This document shows positions 1-10,287 of a stretch of DNA of 64,000 nt, one piece after another. Source of the DNA: Tribonema minus (taxonomy: Eukaryota > Sar > Xanthophyceae > Tribonematales > Tribonemataceae). Position 1 is the first letter of the stretch, and each line of letters starts with the position of its first letter. The position numbers were made by a program, and so were the translations under genes. The notes under the pieces were generated by a model that did no database searches, was not told the DNA's origin, and worked only from the letters and a program-made list of their open reading frames with translations. The stretch spans positions 857,125-921,124 of the forward strand of contig JAFCMP010000423.1 of assembly GCA_017506865.1 (NCBI GenBank). Reading direction: 5' to 3'.

Positions 1-352
1 CACGCGCTACCTGCGCGTTCGATGAGGTCCAGGAGCGCGGCTGCATCATAGCCTTGCAGCTGACAATAAGCAGTGCTTCGCATGCGGTGCCTTTGCAAAG
101 TGGGCACTTCAAATCTATGCGAAGCATACTTAAACTAAGTAGCACAACAACAAGGCCTTACGCAAGCTACCTGTGCGTTCAACAAGGCCCAAGAGTGCAG
201 CGGCAGTTGACACGCTGCTACAATGTCACTCCTGACGCAGGCGCCCTGTGAGCACTGCTCCGCATGCAGTGCCTCAGCACCGTGTGCTCTGTAAACTCAA
301 AGTCACTCACGCAATGCATACTTGAAGTGAAACTTTGCGTTATGCAAGCTAC
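1..352 (-). repeat. Tandem copies of an LRR exon 3' edge and its donor site
   Basis: The exon-donor junction at 353 (CGCGCAG then GTAGC on the minus strand) is repeated, with decay, at about 171 and 11, a spacing of 160-182 bp. Each copy includes some 40 bases of exon edge. They lie on the intron side of the real donor, so they are intronic if the model is right. Confidence 0.6.
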
Positions 353-3318
353 CTGCGCGCTTGATGAGGCTCATGAGTGCAGCGCCAGACACAGCTGCGC
401 AGCCGCCCAGCAACACCTGGCGCAGGCGCCCGCGGAGCGCTGCTTCACATGTAGCCAAGGATGCCAGGGACGCCGCCGACACCAGCGGACAGCCAATTAT
501 GTTGATGATGCTCAGGTGGGGGGAGCCCCCTGCCACCCACGCTGCGGTCTCGGGGCGCAGGCTCGGGCACCTGCTCCTTAAGCAAGGGAAAATAAGCCCT
601 TTGTGTGCATGTTCAAAAATGTGTGTGAGCACGAGAATCAGGGTTGGTCAAATATGGTATCTGGCGCATTACCAACCTATGAGCATTAAACTTTCGATAT
701 TATAATGTTCGATGTTATACACCCTAGGGTTAGGAGACATCAACTGGGATTTAGGCGCACCGTGTGCTTTTTGTTTGTGACATTACACACATGCCGGCCA
801 TGCGCCGTACGGCCGAGTGCGACGCGTTGCAGGCTCTCACAAAACACGTACCGTAACGTGCATGTGGCATGCGATGACGCTTTCGGGCAGCACTTGAAGT
901 CGGTATTGTCCGTACGATTCAGTGTGCATGATACATATGGCTATACGGTATTTACGGTGTCTGAAGTGCGCACTGTACCGCCCGACCATTTGCCAACTAC
1001 CAAAGCTGAAGTTGAAGCTCAACCACACATGCTACACACAGACCAGCGGCCGGAAATAAGCGCGGTGTGCTCGCAGCTTGCGAGTGCACGTGTGCGGGAA
1101 TGCGTATCCCGCATTCCTCCAGTTGAGAGTGAGTCGTGCCTCAAAATTCAAGGCTATGTGTCTGAATACCTCAAGTCTCCAGCAAGCACCTCCGGGTGAA
1201 ACCTCCGTGGGTGCGTCGAACTTCAAGGTTATGTCTGCATACCTCAAGTCAGCCAAGTACAAGTACCTACCTGGTCAGGTCCACTGACTGCAGCCGCAGC
1301 GCCAGCACGGTGTGCACCGCTCCGTGGTCGCCGCACAGGAAGGCCTTGCCAGTAAACCCCTGCAGATAGGGTTGGACGTAGGGTTACGGGTAAAGTCGCG
1401 GTTGACTAGGATCCTTGCCGGCGAACCTGTACAAATCGGTGGGATTAGGGCTGGGCCAAGGCTTGAGATATCCATCGGAGCTTGGTTCAGTATTGGGTCA
1501 GACTGAGGTTGACATTAAGAGTAGGGTTAGGGACAGGTGTTTGCACAGCGTGCAGGCACACTGCGATGTCAGATGCGCTGTAGGCAGATCAGAGGCTACT
1601 GGTTCGCTAGCAGCTAGTTGTGTTAGGGTTTGGATAGGGTGAGGAGACAGGTTAGGCTTAGGGTTGGCTGATGCAATGCGCAGGACGTGCTCTTCCAACG
1701 CCGCATTGGGTAGAAATAGCGTCAGGGGTCAGGTCAAGACCTGGCACCCGCCTTGCCGTAGATCTGCTGCGTCGATCACCACCTATGGTACCTGCGCGAG
1801 CAAGTGTGAAGACTGTGAGCTTTGAATTATATAGGTTCAAGATTGAAATCAGGGTTAGTTGAATGTAAATTCAATGTATAGGGCCGAGCGTTGCTGATTG
1901 ACGCAGCCACCGCACATTCTCAGTAGCCTTAAGCAAGACACATGAGTGTCCCGCAGTGCGTGCTAACCCAAAGTACTTTGAAGTACTTCTATACGCTAAG
2001 ATTACACTGAAGTATACAACAAGAGAAAAGTAGTACCGTCATGATGGCGAATGTATATATGCAGTGGAGCGGAATTTGTCCTCTCCATGTATGCATGATG
2101 TGGCAGCAGCATCATGGCTCAGAAAAGGCGGCTGCACTGTTAGACCTATTCAGCCATGTACAATGTGTCTATGACGGTTTAGAATGCACATACGCAAGGG
2201 CAGCTGCACTGGTAGAGCTTTTTCCAGTCGTGTGCGATAATGTGTTCACGGCGATCCAAGATGCTGAGCGCGCACGAAGCTGATGGCAGCAGAATCAGTG
2301 CGCATCCGCAGTACAACCAATGTGCAACTAGCTTCCTCCACAGTCATACCTACATCAACTTCTTGAAGTACCCTCGTGTGCGTCCACAGTACTGCTGCCG
2401 CAAACACTTTGCAAGTAGTATCCTCTACACTCAGTAGTTGTTGCAACGTAGAGAGCTGTTGCTCACTACCCTGTTGCGCCACACCCGAGCTAGACATCAA
2501 GGGGACAAATGCAACAGAAGACCGACGCCAGTCGTGTGCTGCTAGAAGTGAATGTATTGTAGTCTGTCCACCGGTAAGTGTAACTGCCGTGACCGTCAAG
2601 CGTGCAAAGGTCAATGAGCATGTAACTGCCATATGCTCCAACAGTAGTATCTACATCAAATTTTTGAAGTATTGTTGTGTGCACTACACTAAAATGGAAA
2701 CAGCGGTGAAGCTCACCTGACATTCTGGCAGTGTCAGGCGCTTGAGCTGCGTACACCCCTGCAGCAGCTGCCTGACGCCTGCATCTGTAATACCCTGCAT
2801 ACCCCTGCATGAAGCGTTTGCAGCGCAGCGAGCAAGTCGCATCAGTTCCGGTCACATTCAGTTCAGATCCATTGTACCACTTAGTAGAAGCTTGTCAGGC
2901 CATCACAGAGCCAGGCGGCGCTGACTTCAGCCATGGTGACAGCACGTCCGTTGACAGAAATAGCGTGGCCACAGACTTTAAGTCATGTTGTGGCAGTGCA
3001 CCGCAAGAAGCCACGAGTGCAGCAGGTCACCGTGAAGATGACATAAGTTACGTGTGCGGGATTGACGGCACACATTGCTCAAGCCATTTGCGCGGCAAGC
3101 TGCGGTCAGCCATCTCCACACAGTAAGCCTAAAAAAGACTGGCGTGCCTCGTTGCTTATTAGCAACTTCAGAAGCACAGTTATCCTGGACTTATCCCGTA
3201 CACATACCTGCAAGAAAAGGATTGCAGCCCCTTGCACCCAGCAGCCAAGGCTATAAGCCCACCATCGCTGATGCCGCTGCTGCTGCCGCCGCCACCGACG
3301 CCGCTGCCGTCGCCGCCT

Positions 3319-3349
<31 letters not shown>

Positions 3350-6300
3350 TGCAGTCTTCTTCGCTGCCGCTGCCGCTGCAGTGGCCGCTGCTGTTACTGT
3401 TGGTCGCAGACGTGCTTGTGCCATCAATGCTCAGGTGCACCAGGCCCGCGCACTCGCGCGCAATCACACGGCAGTGCTCGTCGCCGACCTGCAAGTAGGG
3501 TTTGGTTAGGGTCAGGGTTAGGGTCAGGTGAATCACAAGGCAGTGCTCGTCGCCGACCTGCAATTAGGGTTTGGTTGGGGCTAAGGTTGGGTTTAGAGTT
3601 AAGTGAATCACACGGCGGTGCTTGTCGCCAACCTGCAAGTAGGGTTTGGTTAGGGTAGGGCTAGAATTAGTGTGAGGTGAATCAGGATGCAGTGCTCATT
3701 TCTGATTGGCAGCTGGGCTGCATCGCATGGTGATAGAGAGCAGTGTCACGGGCAACCGAAACCTAGCCCTAACCCTAGCCCTAACCCTAGCTCTGTCTCT
3801 GAGCTAGCGCGCTACGGACTAGGCATGATGACCGAGTAGCGGGACCAGCATCGATGGCCAACAGCAGAGCTAACCCTAACACAACTCTAGCCTAAAGGAT
3901 TAAAGTGGCGCTAGTCAGCCACCGCAGAGTCGGTTGGGGTTAGGTGTAGAGTGAGTTTGAGTCTGCACACAGGGTTAGGGTTAGAGTTAGGTTAGGTTGT
4001 GCCCCCCCTGACGAAACTAAACGCCGTGGCAGAGTAGGACACCCAAGGTGGACCCAATGCAAAGTGCAGAACAGCACTAGACCAGGGCAGGCTAATATTG
4101 CAAAGAAGTGAATTATTGTGCAGGTGCTTGTGCAAGCGGAGAAATAGCCCTGAGTCAGGGGCGGAACAGTACCGGACTGGTGCTGGAACATGCAGTGGTG
4201 GACTAACAGGAGAAACTCCCAGAATGGAGAAACCTGTGTAGGTATGCATGCACATGCAAGTAGGGTATGTAGGTATCATACTCCGTCACCCCCCACCATG
4301 TTCGCCTACTTACAGGTATGCTCAGTGCACGTCAGCTGCAGCAGCTGGGGCCTAGCCCTAACCCTAACCCTAACCCTGGAGCTGACCTTGGCACCACCCT
4401 AGCCCTAAACCTAACCCTTACCCTAACTCTACTCCTCACCGTCACCCTCAACCTAACCCTCAATTTGACCCACCTTGACCTTCACCCTGTCTAACCCTAA
4501 CCCTAATTCTAACCCTGACAATGGCTCTGACCCTAACCATTACCCTAAGCTGAGGACACCCCGGACCTCAACTCGCCCTCAATGTCACCCTCACCCTAAT
4601 ACAAGGTCAAGTGGATTCCTAACCATAACCCTGGCCCTTGCGCCAATCTTTACTCCGTCCCAACCCTAAACCTGACCCTAACCTTAAATTCTAACCGTAT
4701 GAGCTCACCTCGGGGCAGCGATCCAGGCACAAGGAGTGCAGCAGCACCCAGCCGGACAGCACCGCGTGCAGGCGCGACTCAGTTATGCCCTGTTGAAGTA
4801 GTGGGAGGCATGCAGCAGTGCTCAGCGCAGGAATGAACACCACTGACAAACACACATGTAAGCCAGCGCTGGGTCATCAATCAAGGTCCTGATGAGCTTG
4901 GGTTAGGGTTAAGCGATTGACGCGCCTCGTGCAAGATAACTGCTGTGATGGCACGTTGAAGTTGGAAGCATGCAGCAGTGCTCAGTACAGGAATCAAACC
5001 ACTGACTAACAGCAGGTGAGCCAGCCCTGGGTCATCAACAGAGGTCTTGATGGTAGGGTTTGGGTTAGGGTTAGGCGATTGACTCGTCTTGTGCAGAAAT
5101 ATTGCTGTGATGCCCTGTTGAAGTAGTGGGAAGCATGCAGCAGTGATCAGTGCAGGAATGAAACCACTCACAAACAGCAGGCGACCCAGCCTTGAATCGT
5201 CAACGGAGACAGTGATGGTAGCGCGATTGACGCGCCTCGCGCAAGATTGCTGTGATGCATTGGTGAAGTACAGTAGTGGAAAAATGCAGCAGTGCTCAGT
5301 GCAGTGATGAAAACCACTGTTGAACAGCCGGCTGGCCGATGGTACTGGTGTGCATAGAGTTAAAGTAGTGGAGGAATGCGGCAGCGGGCAGCACAGTGAT
5401 GAAGTCCCAGATTAGCAGAGGGGGGGATTAGCAGAGGGCGAGCCCATGGAGCCACCACAAGAACCATACGTAAGCTGTCACCAGATGACGAGTTATACTT
5501 GGGCTTGACATGAAGCCCCGACATGCTTGCGCTGATGCCGAACACGTCAACGATCCAGTTCAGCATCAGTATACCACACGGCAGTGTGCACCGGCTTGAA
5601 ACGTCATCCTGACCCATGGCCAGAACCACGACCTACTATAATTATTGGTGGAAGGCACTGGCCGTTAACCACACCTTGCCACCTAGAGCTCTCCGATCTT
5701 TTGAATCGTTTCCCCAATAAATTCATGATTTACAAACTGCATTTAGTGCAGCTCACCGTGCAGCCAGAAAGGTTGAGCGCTGCTGCGTGCTCGCCAAAAG
5801 TGTCCACAATCCAGGGCAGCGCCGACGGCGCGTCCGCCCGGCTCGTGAGCTGCACTTCAAGTGCAACTTCAAGTGAATCGGCTCTCGGCTCAGCTTTCAA
5901 TGCTAGGAGAAGTTGCGTTACCACGGCGGCATCGCGCGGCAGCCGCCACGGACTGACGTCGAGCGCTGTTGCCGACTGTGGAGGCACATAAGGGGTGGGG
6001 AGGGGTTGAGGATAAGGGCCGGGGGGGGGGGGGGGGGAGGGTCAGATGCCAAGGGGAATGAACGCACAGGCAGCATGAACCATACCCCTGACTCATTTGA
6101 GTCGTCATTCTTCAAGCAGAAATCATCACTGAAGGAAAAATGGGGCGTGTTCGCTGAAACCTATCCTAGCCTTCATGTCGCCCCTGCACTGCAACATGTG
6201 ACCAGCACCAAACAGCTGCGTGCATGCATTGCATACATACATACCGACCCAAACAGTGCTCAACAGCAGTGCTCAACGTATTCACTACGTACATACAGAC

Positions 6301-6742
6301 CTGACCATGCAGCAGTGCTCAACGCATTCACGCCATACATATGTACATACCTGGCCAAAAGGGACAGTAGGGTCAAGAACCAGCCAGGCCACTGCAGCAT
6401 CCCGCCCTGTACTGCCGCCGCCGCAGTGCTCACCGCATCAACAACATACAAACATACACATACCTGGCCGAAGGGGACAGCAGCGTCAAGCCCCAGGCCC
6501 CCGCGACATCCCGCCCGGTACTGCCGTCGCAGCAGTGCTCAACGTATTACCGCATACATACCTGGCCGAAGGGGACAGCAGGGTCAAGAACCAGGCCGCC
6601 ACCACATCCCGCCCGGTACTGCCTCCGCAGCAGGATCGGCGGCAGGTCATCTCTGCCCTCTCCCAGCAGCGTTTTGCCATCGAATGACTCAGGCGGCGGC
6701 GGCAGCGGAGGCGGTGCGGCAAGCGGCGGCGCGCGCGCGCCG
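353..6742 (-). CDS. Cysteine-type leucine-rich-repeat protein (AMN1/F-box-LRR-like), partial, 8 exons
   Basis: I read exons, 5' to 3' on the minus strand, at 6742-6562, 5975-5922, 5849-5757, 4789-4709, 3488-3208, 2804-2717, 1359-1271 and 570-353. All phases agree (181, 54, 93, 81, 281, 88, 89, 218 bp) and every junction has AG/GT. The product is a chain of ~25-27-residue repeats ending in patterns such as LNLSGC, LCLDRCPE, GITDAG and LTLPEC, typical of the cysteine-containing LRR subtype of AMN1 and F-box/LRR proteins, which usually act as substrate-binding solenoids. Exon 3488-3208 has a low-complexity Ser/Gly insertion from a GCC microsatellite. The 5849-5922 intron is only 72 bp and open, so it may be retained. 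Upstream exons (phase 2 expected) and everything beyond 353 are missing. No F-box was recognised, so a ubiquitin-ligase role is only inferred. Confidence 0.72.
575..1262 (-). other. LRR intron, no coding signal
   Basis: This is the intron between exons 1359-1271 and 570-353. It contains several copies of the TTGAAGTT-type motif (for example near 1010 and 1225) and no convincing exon. The short ORFs here match no family. Confidence 0.4.
1360..2716 (-). other. LRR intron with TTAGGG-like motifs and low-complexity ORFs
   Basis: This is the intron between exons 2804-2717 and 1359-1271, which join in phase. Degenerate TTAGGG/CCCTAA motifs lie at about 1370-1660. A 131-codon minus ORF at 2246-2641 has no recognisable domain, and the flanking LRR repeats already join without it. 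Confidence 0.4.
3285..3360. repeat. GCC/GGC trinucleotide tract inside an LRR exon
   Basis: A near-pure run of CCG/CCGCCT triplets encodes polyglycine in the minus-strand LRR exon 3488-3208. Length polymorphism would change a disordered insert between two LRRs. Confidence 0.7.
3489..3700 (-). repeat. Tandem duplicated acceptor with CCCTAA-rich polypyrimidine tracts
   Basis: Read on the minus strand, the junction TTGCAG then GTCGGCGACGAGCACTGCC occurs at 3488, 3557 and 3632 (spacing 69 and 75 bp), with a decayed fourth copy near 3700. Each copy is preceded by CCCTAACCAAACCCTA-like sequence that serves as polypyrimidine tract. Only the innermost copy continues into the long open exon. Confidence 0.75.
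3760..4690. repeat. Interspersed degenerate telomere-type (CCCTAA/TTAGGG) motifs
   Basis: Many short runs of CCCTAA occur, for example at 3766-3790, 3970-3990 (as TTAGGG), 4351-4378, 4398-4470 and 4490-4690. They are mixed with variants and unique sequence. They sit in an intron of the minus-strand LRR gene and are not a pure array, so this is not a chromosome end. Confidence 0.7.
4790..5400 (-). repeat. Tandem array of acceptor-bearing units before the GITESRLHAV exon
   Basis: On the minus strand the unit TTCATTCCTGC...ACTACTTCAACAG followed by GGCAT repeats with junctions near 4789 (the used one), 4953, 5114 and 5258, plus a partial unit near 5360. The period is about 145-164 bp. Each copy carries the branch/polypyrimidine region, the AG and a little exon start (GIT...). 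Two copies also include TTAGGG runs. Confidence 0.75.
5510..5565 (-). repeat. Decayed copy of the exon 5849-5757 end
   Basis: The minus-strand translation WIVDVFG here echoes WIVDTFG at the end of exon 5849-5757. This again places a partial copy of an exon edge in the intron downstream of that exon. Confidence 0.45.
6285..6561 (-). repeat. Tandem copies of an LRR-gene donor site
   Basis: CCCTTCGGCCAG then GTATGT (minus strand) is the donor of exon 6742-6562. Near-identical copies lie at about 6474 and 6351, with a weaker one near 6290. Each has 50-60 bases of upstream exon edge (GTACCGGGCGGGATG...). Confidence 0.65.
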
Positions 6743-6875
6743 CTGCGAAGACAATAGCAGGCGGTCAGCGCAATGTCAGCTGCGTTATGGAGCATGCGCG
6801 GCAGCGGTGGCGGCGACAACGGTAGCAGCGGCAGCAGCGTGGGGAGGCAGCAGCGGCGGCGGCAGCAGTGGCAGC

Positions 6876-6906
<31 letters not shown>

Positions 6907-7065
6907 GCAGCGGCGGCGGCAGCCGCGGTGGCGGCGACAGCAGTGGCGGCGGCAGCGGTGGCGGCGGCAGCGGTGGCGGCGACAGCAGTGGCGGCGGCAG
7001 CGGCGGCGGCCGCGCAGCGGCGGCGGCAGCGGCGGCGGCAGCAGCGGTGGCGGCGGCAGCAGTGA
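6690..7065. repeat. GGC/CAG-type trinucleotide repeat region
   Basis: About 370 bases of interrupted GGC, GGT, AGC and GCA triplets. They open long Gly, Ala, Arg or Pro ORFs in every frame. Those ORFs are composition artefacts. The left end touches the first LRR exon found (6742). Confidence 0.8.
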
Positions 7066-7069
7066 CCCT

Positions 7070-10000
7070 AACCCAAAGAGACAACCCGCCTCTCATGGTT
7101 GGGCCCTCAAACATGTACCTGTGACTGTTATAGACTACAGTAACCGTTTTATGGAAACATAAGCATCACACCGATGGACACAAATGCTGCATCGAGCAAT
7201 AGTCCTGGCATGCAACCGCGCTGGTGAAGGAGAGGCACGCATTTGTCTCCATCGCTGGCTGTTTTAACAAGTGCAAGTTCACGACTCCACCAAGGGTCAC
7301 AGAGCATACGATGAGAAGAAGCCAGGATTGGGGCTGGCAATACGTAGATGGTTCAGGTACTTCAAGTGCAAGCTCAAGAGAGTCCACCGACCTGCCGTTG
7401 CTGCACGCCTTGCCGCCTTGCGGCCTCGCAGGCGAAGTAGAGCGCGACCTCCGCGCTTTTGCCGCCTGCCCACAGAAGAGAGTCGTGCAGACGGCATTGC
7501 AGATGGGCCTGACATTGTGACAATATTTTCGGACTTCAACCCTCACCCTGGCCCTAGCCCTGATCACGATGCACCCTCTACTGCGCTCGTTCAACTGTCG
7601 TTCGGTTCGTTGGCGATGCGGCTGTTTGCTCGCGAAGTAGAGCGCGACCTCCGGGCCTTGGCCGCCAGCCCACAGAAGACGCGCATGAAAAAAGAAGTTG
7701 GGCCTGGTGTGTTGAGCAACGCCCCCAGCTCTAACCCTAAGCGTGTCACTGCCCTAGTTTTGTGCCTACCTCTAACGCCAGCCTCAATATTGCTAGATTC
7801 ATGAGCGATGCGGCCGCCTGCCCGCGAGTGGCTAGATGTGCTGGTTTTGACGAGCGTTGCTGCTAACACTGATCTCGCCTGAATCCCCAACGGAACCGCT
7901 AGCTCTAAAATATTCCTGGACTCATGAGCGGTGTCTTGACGGCAAGTGGATACCGAGAAAACGCAGCACTTCTACTGGCGATCCCAGCGCACCTGAGGCG
8001 CTCTGCCGAGGTGCGCTGACGTTGAAGTTGTGCTGAAGTTAAAGTTGAGCTGCAGTTGGCTGCGAGACTGCAGCCGGGCATTAATTCTCGCTACAGCTCT
8101 CGGTGCTGAAATTGAAGTTTTACTGCAGGTGAAGTTGTGCTGTGGTTGCAGCAAAGGTAGCAGCTAGGCACTGCACGGGTGCAGGCTAAGTCTCTTCAGG
8201 CCAGGTACTGACATAGCTTACACCAAGACACTGCTCTCCATGAAGCATCATATCATGTAAAAACACAAAGGACATGGTTTATGCTTGCCAGTCAAACAGT
8301 TGGAAGGGTATGTCCTACTCCATCAATCAGCAATCACCACAGCACACGCAAAACGCAAACTGACTGTGGCGATGGGTGCCCAGGGTGACATTGGCAGCCA
8401 TGCCAGCAGGCTGAAGGCTCTGCAGCTCAGCAAGCGTGCCTAGAAGCCCACTCATGGCGAACGCTCACAAGCAGCCACAGTCCAGCAGCTACGTTTGCAC
8501 ACTGAGAAAATGCCATGTGTGCATGTGTGCGTGTCAAATGTTTGTACATGCATCGGTGTGAAGGCCATGTGTGTCTGTGTACTTGTGCGCATACATAGCG
8601 GCACATTGGCCAGCCAGTTGTCTTTGTTCATTCACATCGGTATGCGCTGTACATCATCGGCGAGGTGTGCGCCAACAGGCTACCAAGTTGCAAAACTCAT
8701 ATCGGGACCTGTTGGTCGCAGGTTGGCCAGTGAAGTGAAGACGGCAAACGCTCTGCACATGATCGCTCGAAGAACCAGAAGCAATACGCACACTATGGGA
8801 TGCATCGATATTTATGACACGTCACCTGTTTGCTGCGTGTCGGCGTCATGCAGCCCTGCCCTGCCTCATTGCGGCATTGGCCTCCAGCTCATAGTGGTCA
8901 ACGCCCTAAGGTAGCAAACGTTGTTTGTTTGCCGTCTTTGGCCGCCCCACCACTCCAATCCCAAGCACCCCCCCAGAGTCGGCAAGTGCTTTCCTCGGCA
9001 CCTGCCTCTGCTGCCTCGCACACTACGGTTGTTGCTGCAACTGCTGCTGCTGCTGCGAATGAAGCGGTGGCTGTACCTTTGGAATGCTCAAGGCTGCAGC
9101 TGCTTCTGCGGCAGCTGCTGTTTGAGTGCTCCTCCTGCTCCACACAAGACACTCACTCGAGCTCTTGTTTTTCTTCTGTTTTCTCAACCGTTAACTGCAA
9201 CTTTGGGAAGTTCAACTTCAATTTTGTTGATCTGTTCAATAACTTGCTAAATGTAAATCTTCTAGTGCAGTTCAGGACTTCATATTCAATCTCAGGCCGC
9301 ATATTGAATGCACATGGGACATCCCAGTCCAACTATGTACAGATCTTTTGCGCGTTCTAGCGCTCTGCTCGCAAATTGAATACAAAACAATGCGATGGCA
9401 GACCAGTGCTTCGCCTGAGCCATTCGATATGTAGGGTCAACATGCTTAAGTGCAATATCGAAGCCTGCAGCAGGTGTGTGCCTTCTAGATGTGCATCCGC
9501 ATGGGAAGTGTACGCCCCCGTCAAGGCCAGGGGGGCATCACCAAGTGGTCCACCAGGAGGTACACGAAGAATCAGCAGAGACGCTGCTTTTGCGAGTACA
9601 CTTGAGCTGGTACGCGTAGTGACTCTCTCACACGCGCCTGTAACAGTGTTCTTTTGCAAGCTTTGACACAAGTTTTTTTGGGTGACCCCTACCGGGACCT
9701 AGTCCTTAACCTAGCCCTAGCTGTGCACGGTATGTAAGGCGTTTCTAGGGTAAGGGTTTTTTTTTTCATGACCCTCTTACCTTGCTACTCCCCACACGCC
9801 ACACAGGTCTGCCATCCTTTCCAGGTGAGAGCCACAGTGCTTCGCCGGTGCCGGATCTCTTGCGGCACCTGCAGCGCCTCCGCTGCAGTGCGTGTTGCTT
9901 GCCACAGGGTGTGTGCGGCTCTGATTTGATTTTCGGGACAGGGCATCTGCTCAACTTTCGGATTGCGGCTGCAGCAGGAGAGGTGGCGCCGCAATGGCCT

Positions 10001-10287
10001 TGCATAATGGTTTTGGAGATGGCATCGTCGTGGCCGCCGCTGCCTGCATGCTCAGCAATTGCCCGAGACCCTCAGAACTGGTACCACGCTCATCACTGCC
10101 TCCGATGTCACCTTGGTCGCATAGGCTGTGATCCACAGCAACAAGCGATGGTACCGTACCGCGCTTGATAGCATGCCGCCAGCAACTTGAGCTGGTGTCT
10201 CTCATGGGCTGGATCTCGACTGATTAAAAAAGCCGATTTGCTTTTTGATGTGCTGCTTCATTTTGATGTTGCCACAGGCAGTGAGAC
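7070..10287. other. Region between the LRR and G3BP-like genes
   Basis: No gene is supported here. It should hold the missing 5' end of the LRR gene and the promoter or 5' UTR of the G3BP-like gene. TTGAAGTT-type motifs cluster at 8020-8150. A minus-strand segment near 9775-9880 ends in a good donor (AGCAAG then GTAAGAG), and a plus-strand CACACAG/GTCTGCC...CCAG/GTGAG mini-exon reading exists at about 9806-9825. Neither is convincing. A copy of the ATGGCATCGTC start context lies near 10017. Confidence 0.4.
7395..7700 (-). repeat. Two diverged copies of a ~70-bp unit
   Basis: GCGGCAAAAGCGCGGAGGTC (minus strand, about 7435-7475) recurs as GCGGCCAAGGCCCGGAGGTC at about 7630-7670, each preceded by CTTCTGTGGGC. 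The unit could be an LRR-gene exon edge duplicated as elsewhere, but I could not place it in a phase-consistent model. Confidence 0.45.

Noticed and set aside
2246-2855. Extra LRR exons on the minus strand
   Set aside because: The flanking exons 2804-2717 and 1359-1271 already join in phase with correct LRR spacing, and the ORFs between lack the repeat pattern.
3766-4690. Telomere or chromosome end
   Set aside because: CCCTAA motifs are short, degenerate, scattered and intronic, with unique sequence on both sides.
5913-7124. 403-codon plus ORF and overlapping Gly/Pro/Ala ORFs
   Set aside because: These are opened by the GGC/CAG triplet repeat and poly-G. The plausible coding signal here is on the minus strand (exons 6742-6562, 5975-5922 and 5849-5757).
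8495-8914. 139-codon plus ORF
   Set aside because: Cys/Thr-rich, with no domain, no splice context and no similarity to anything in the window.
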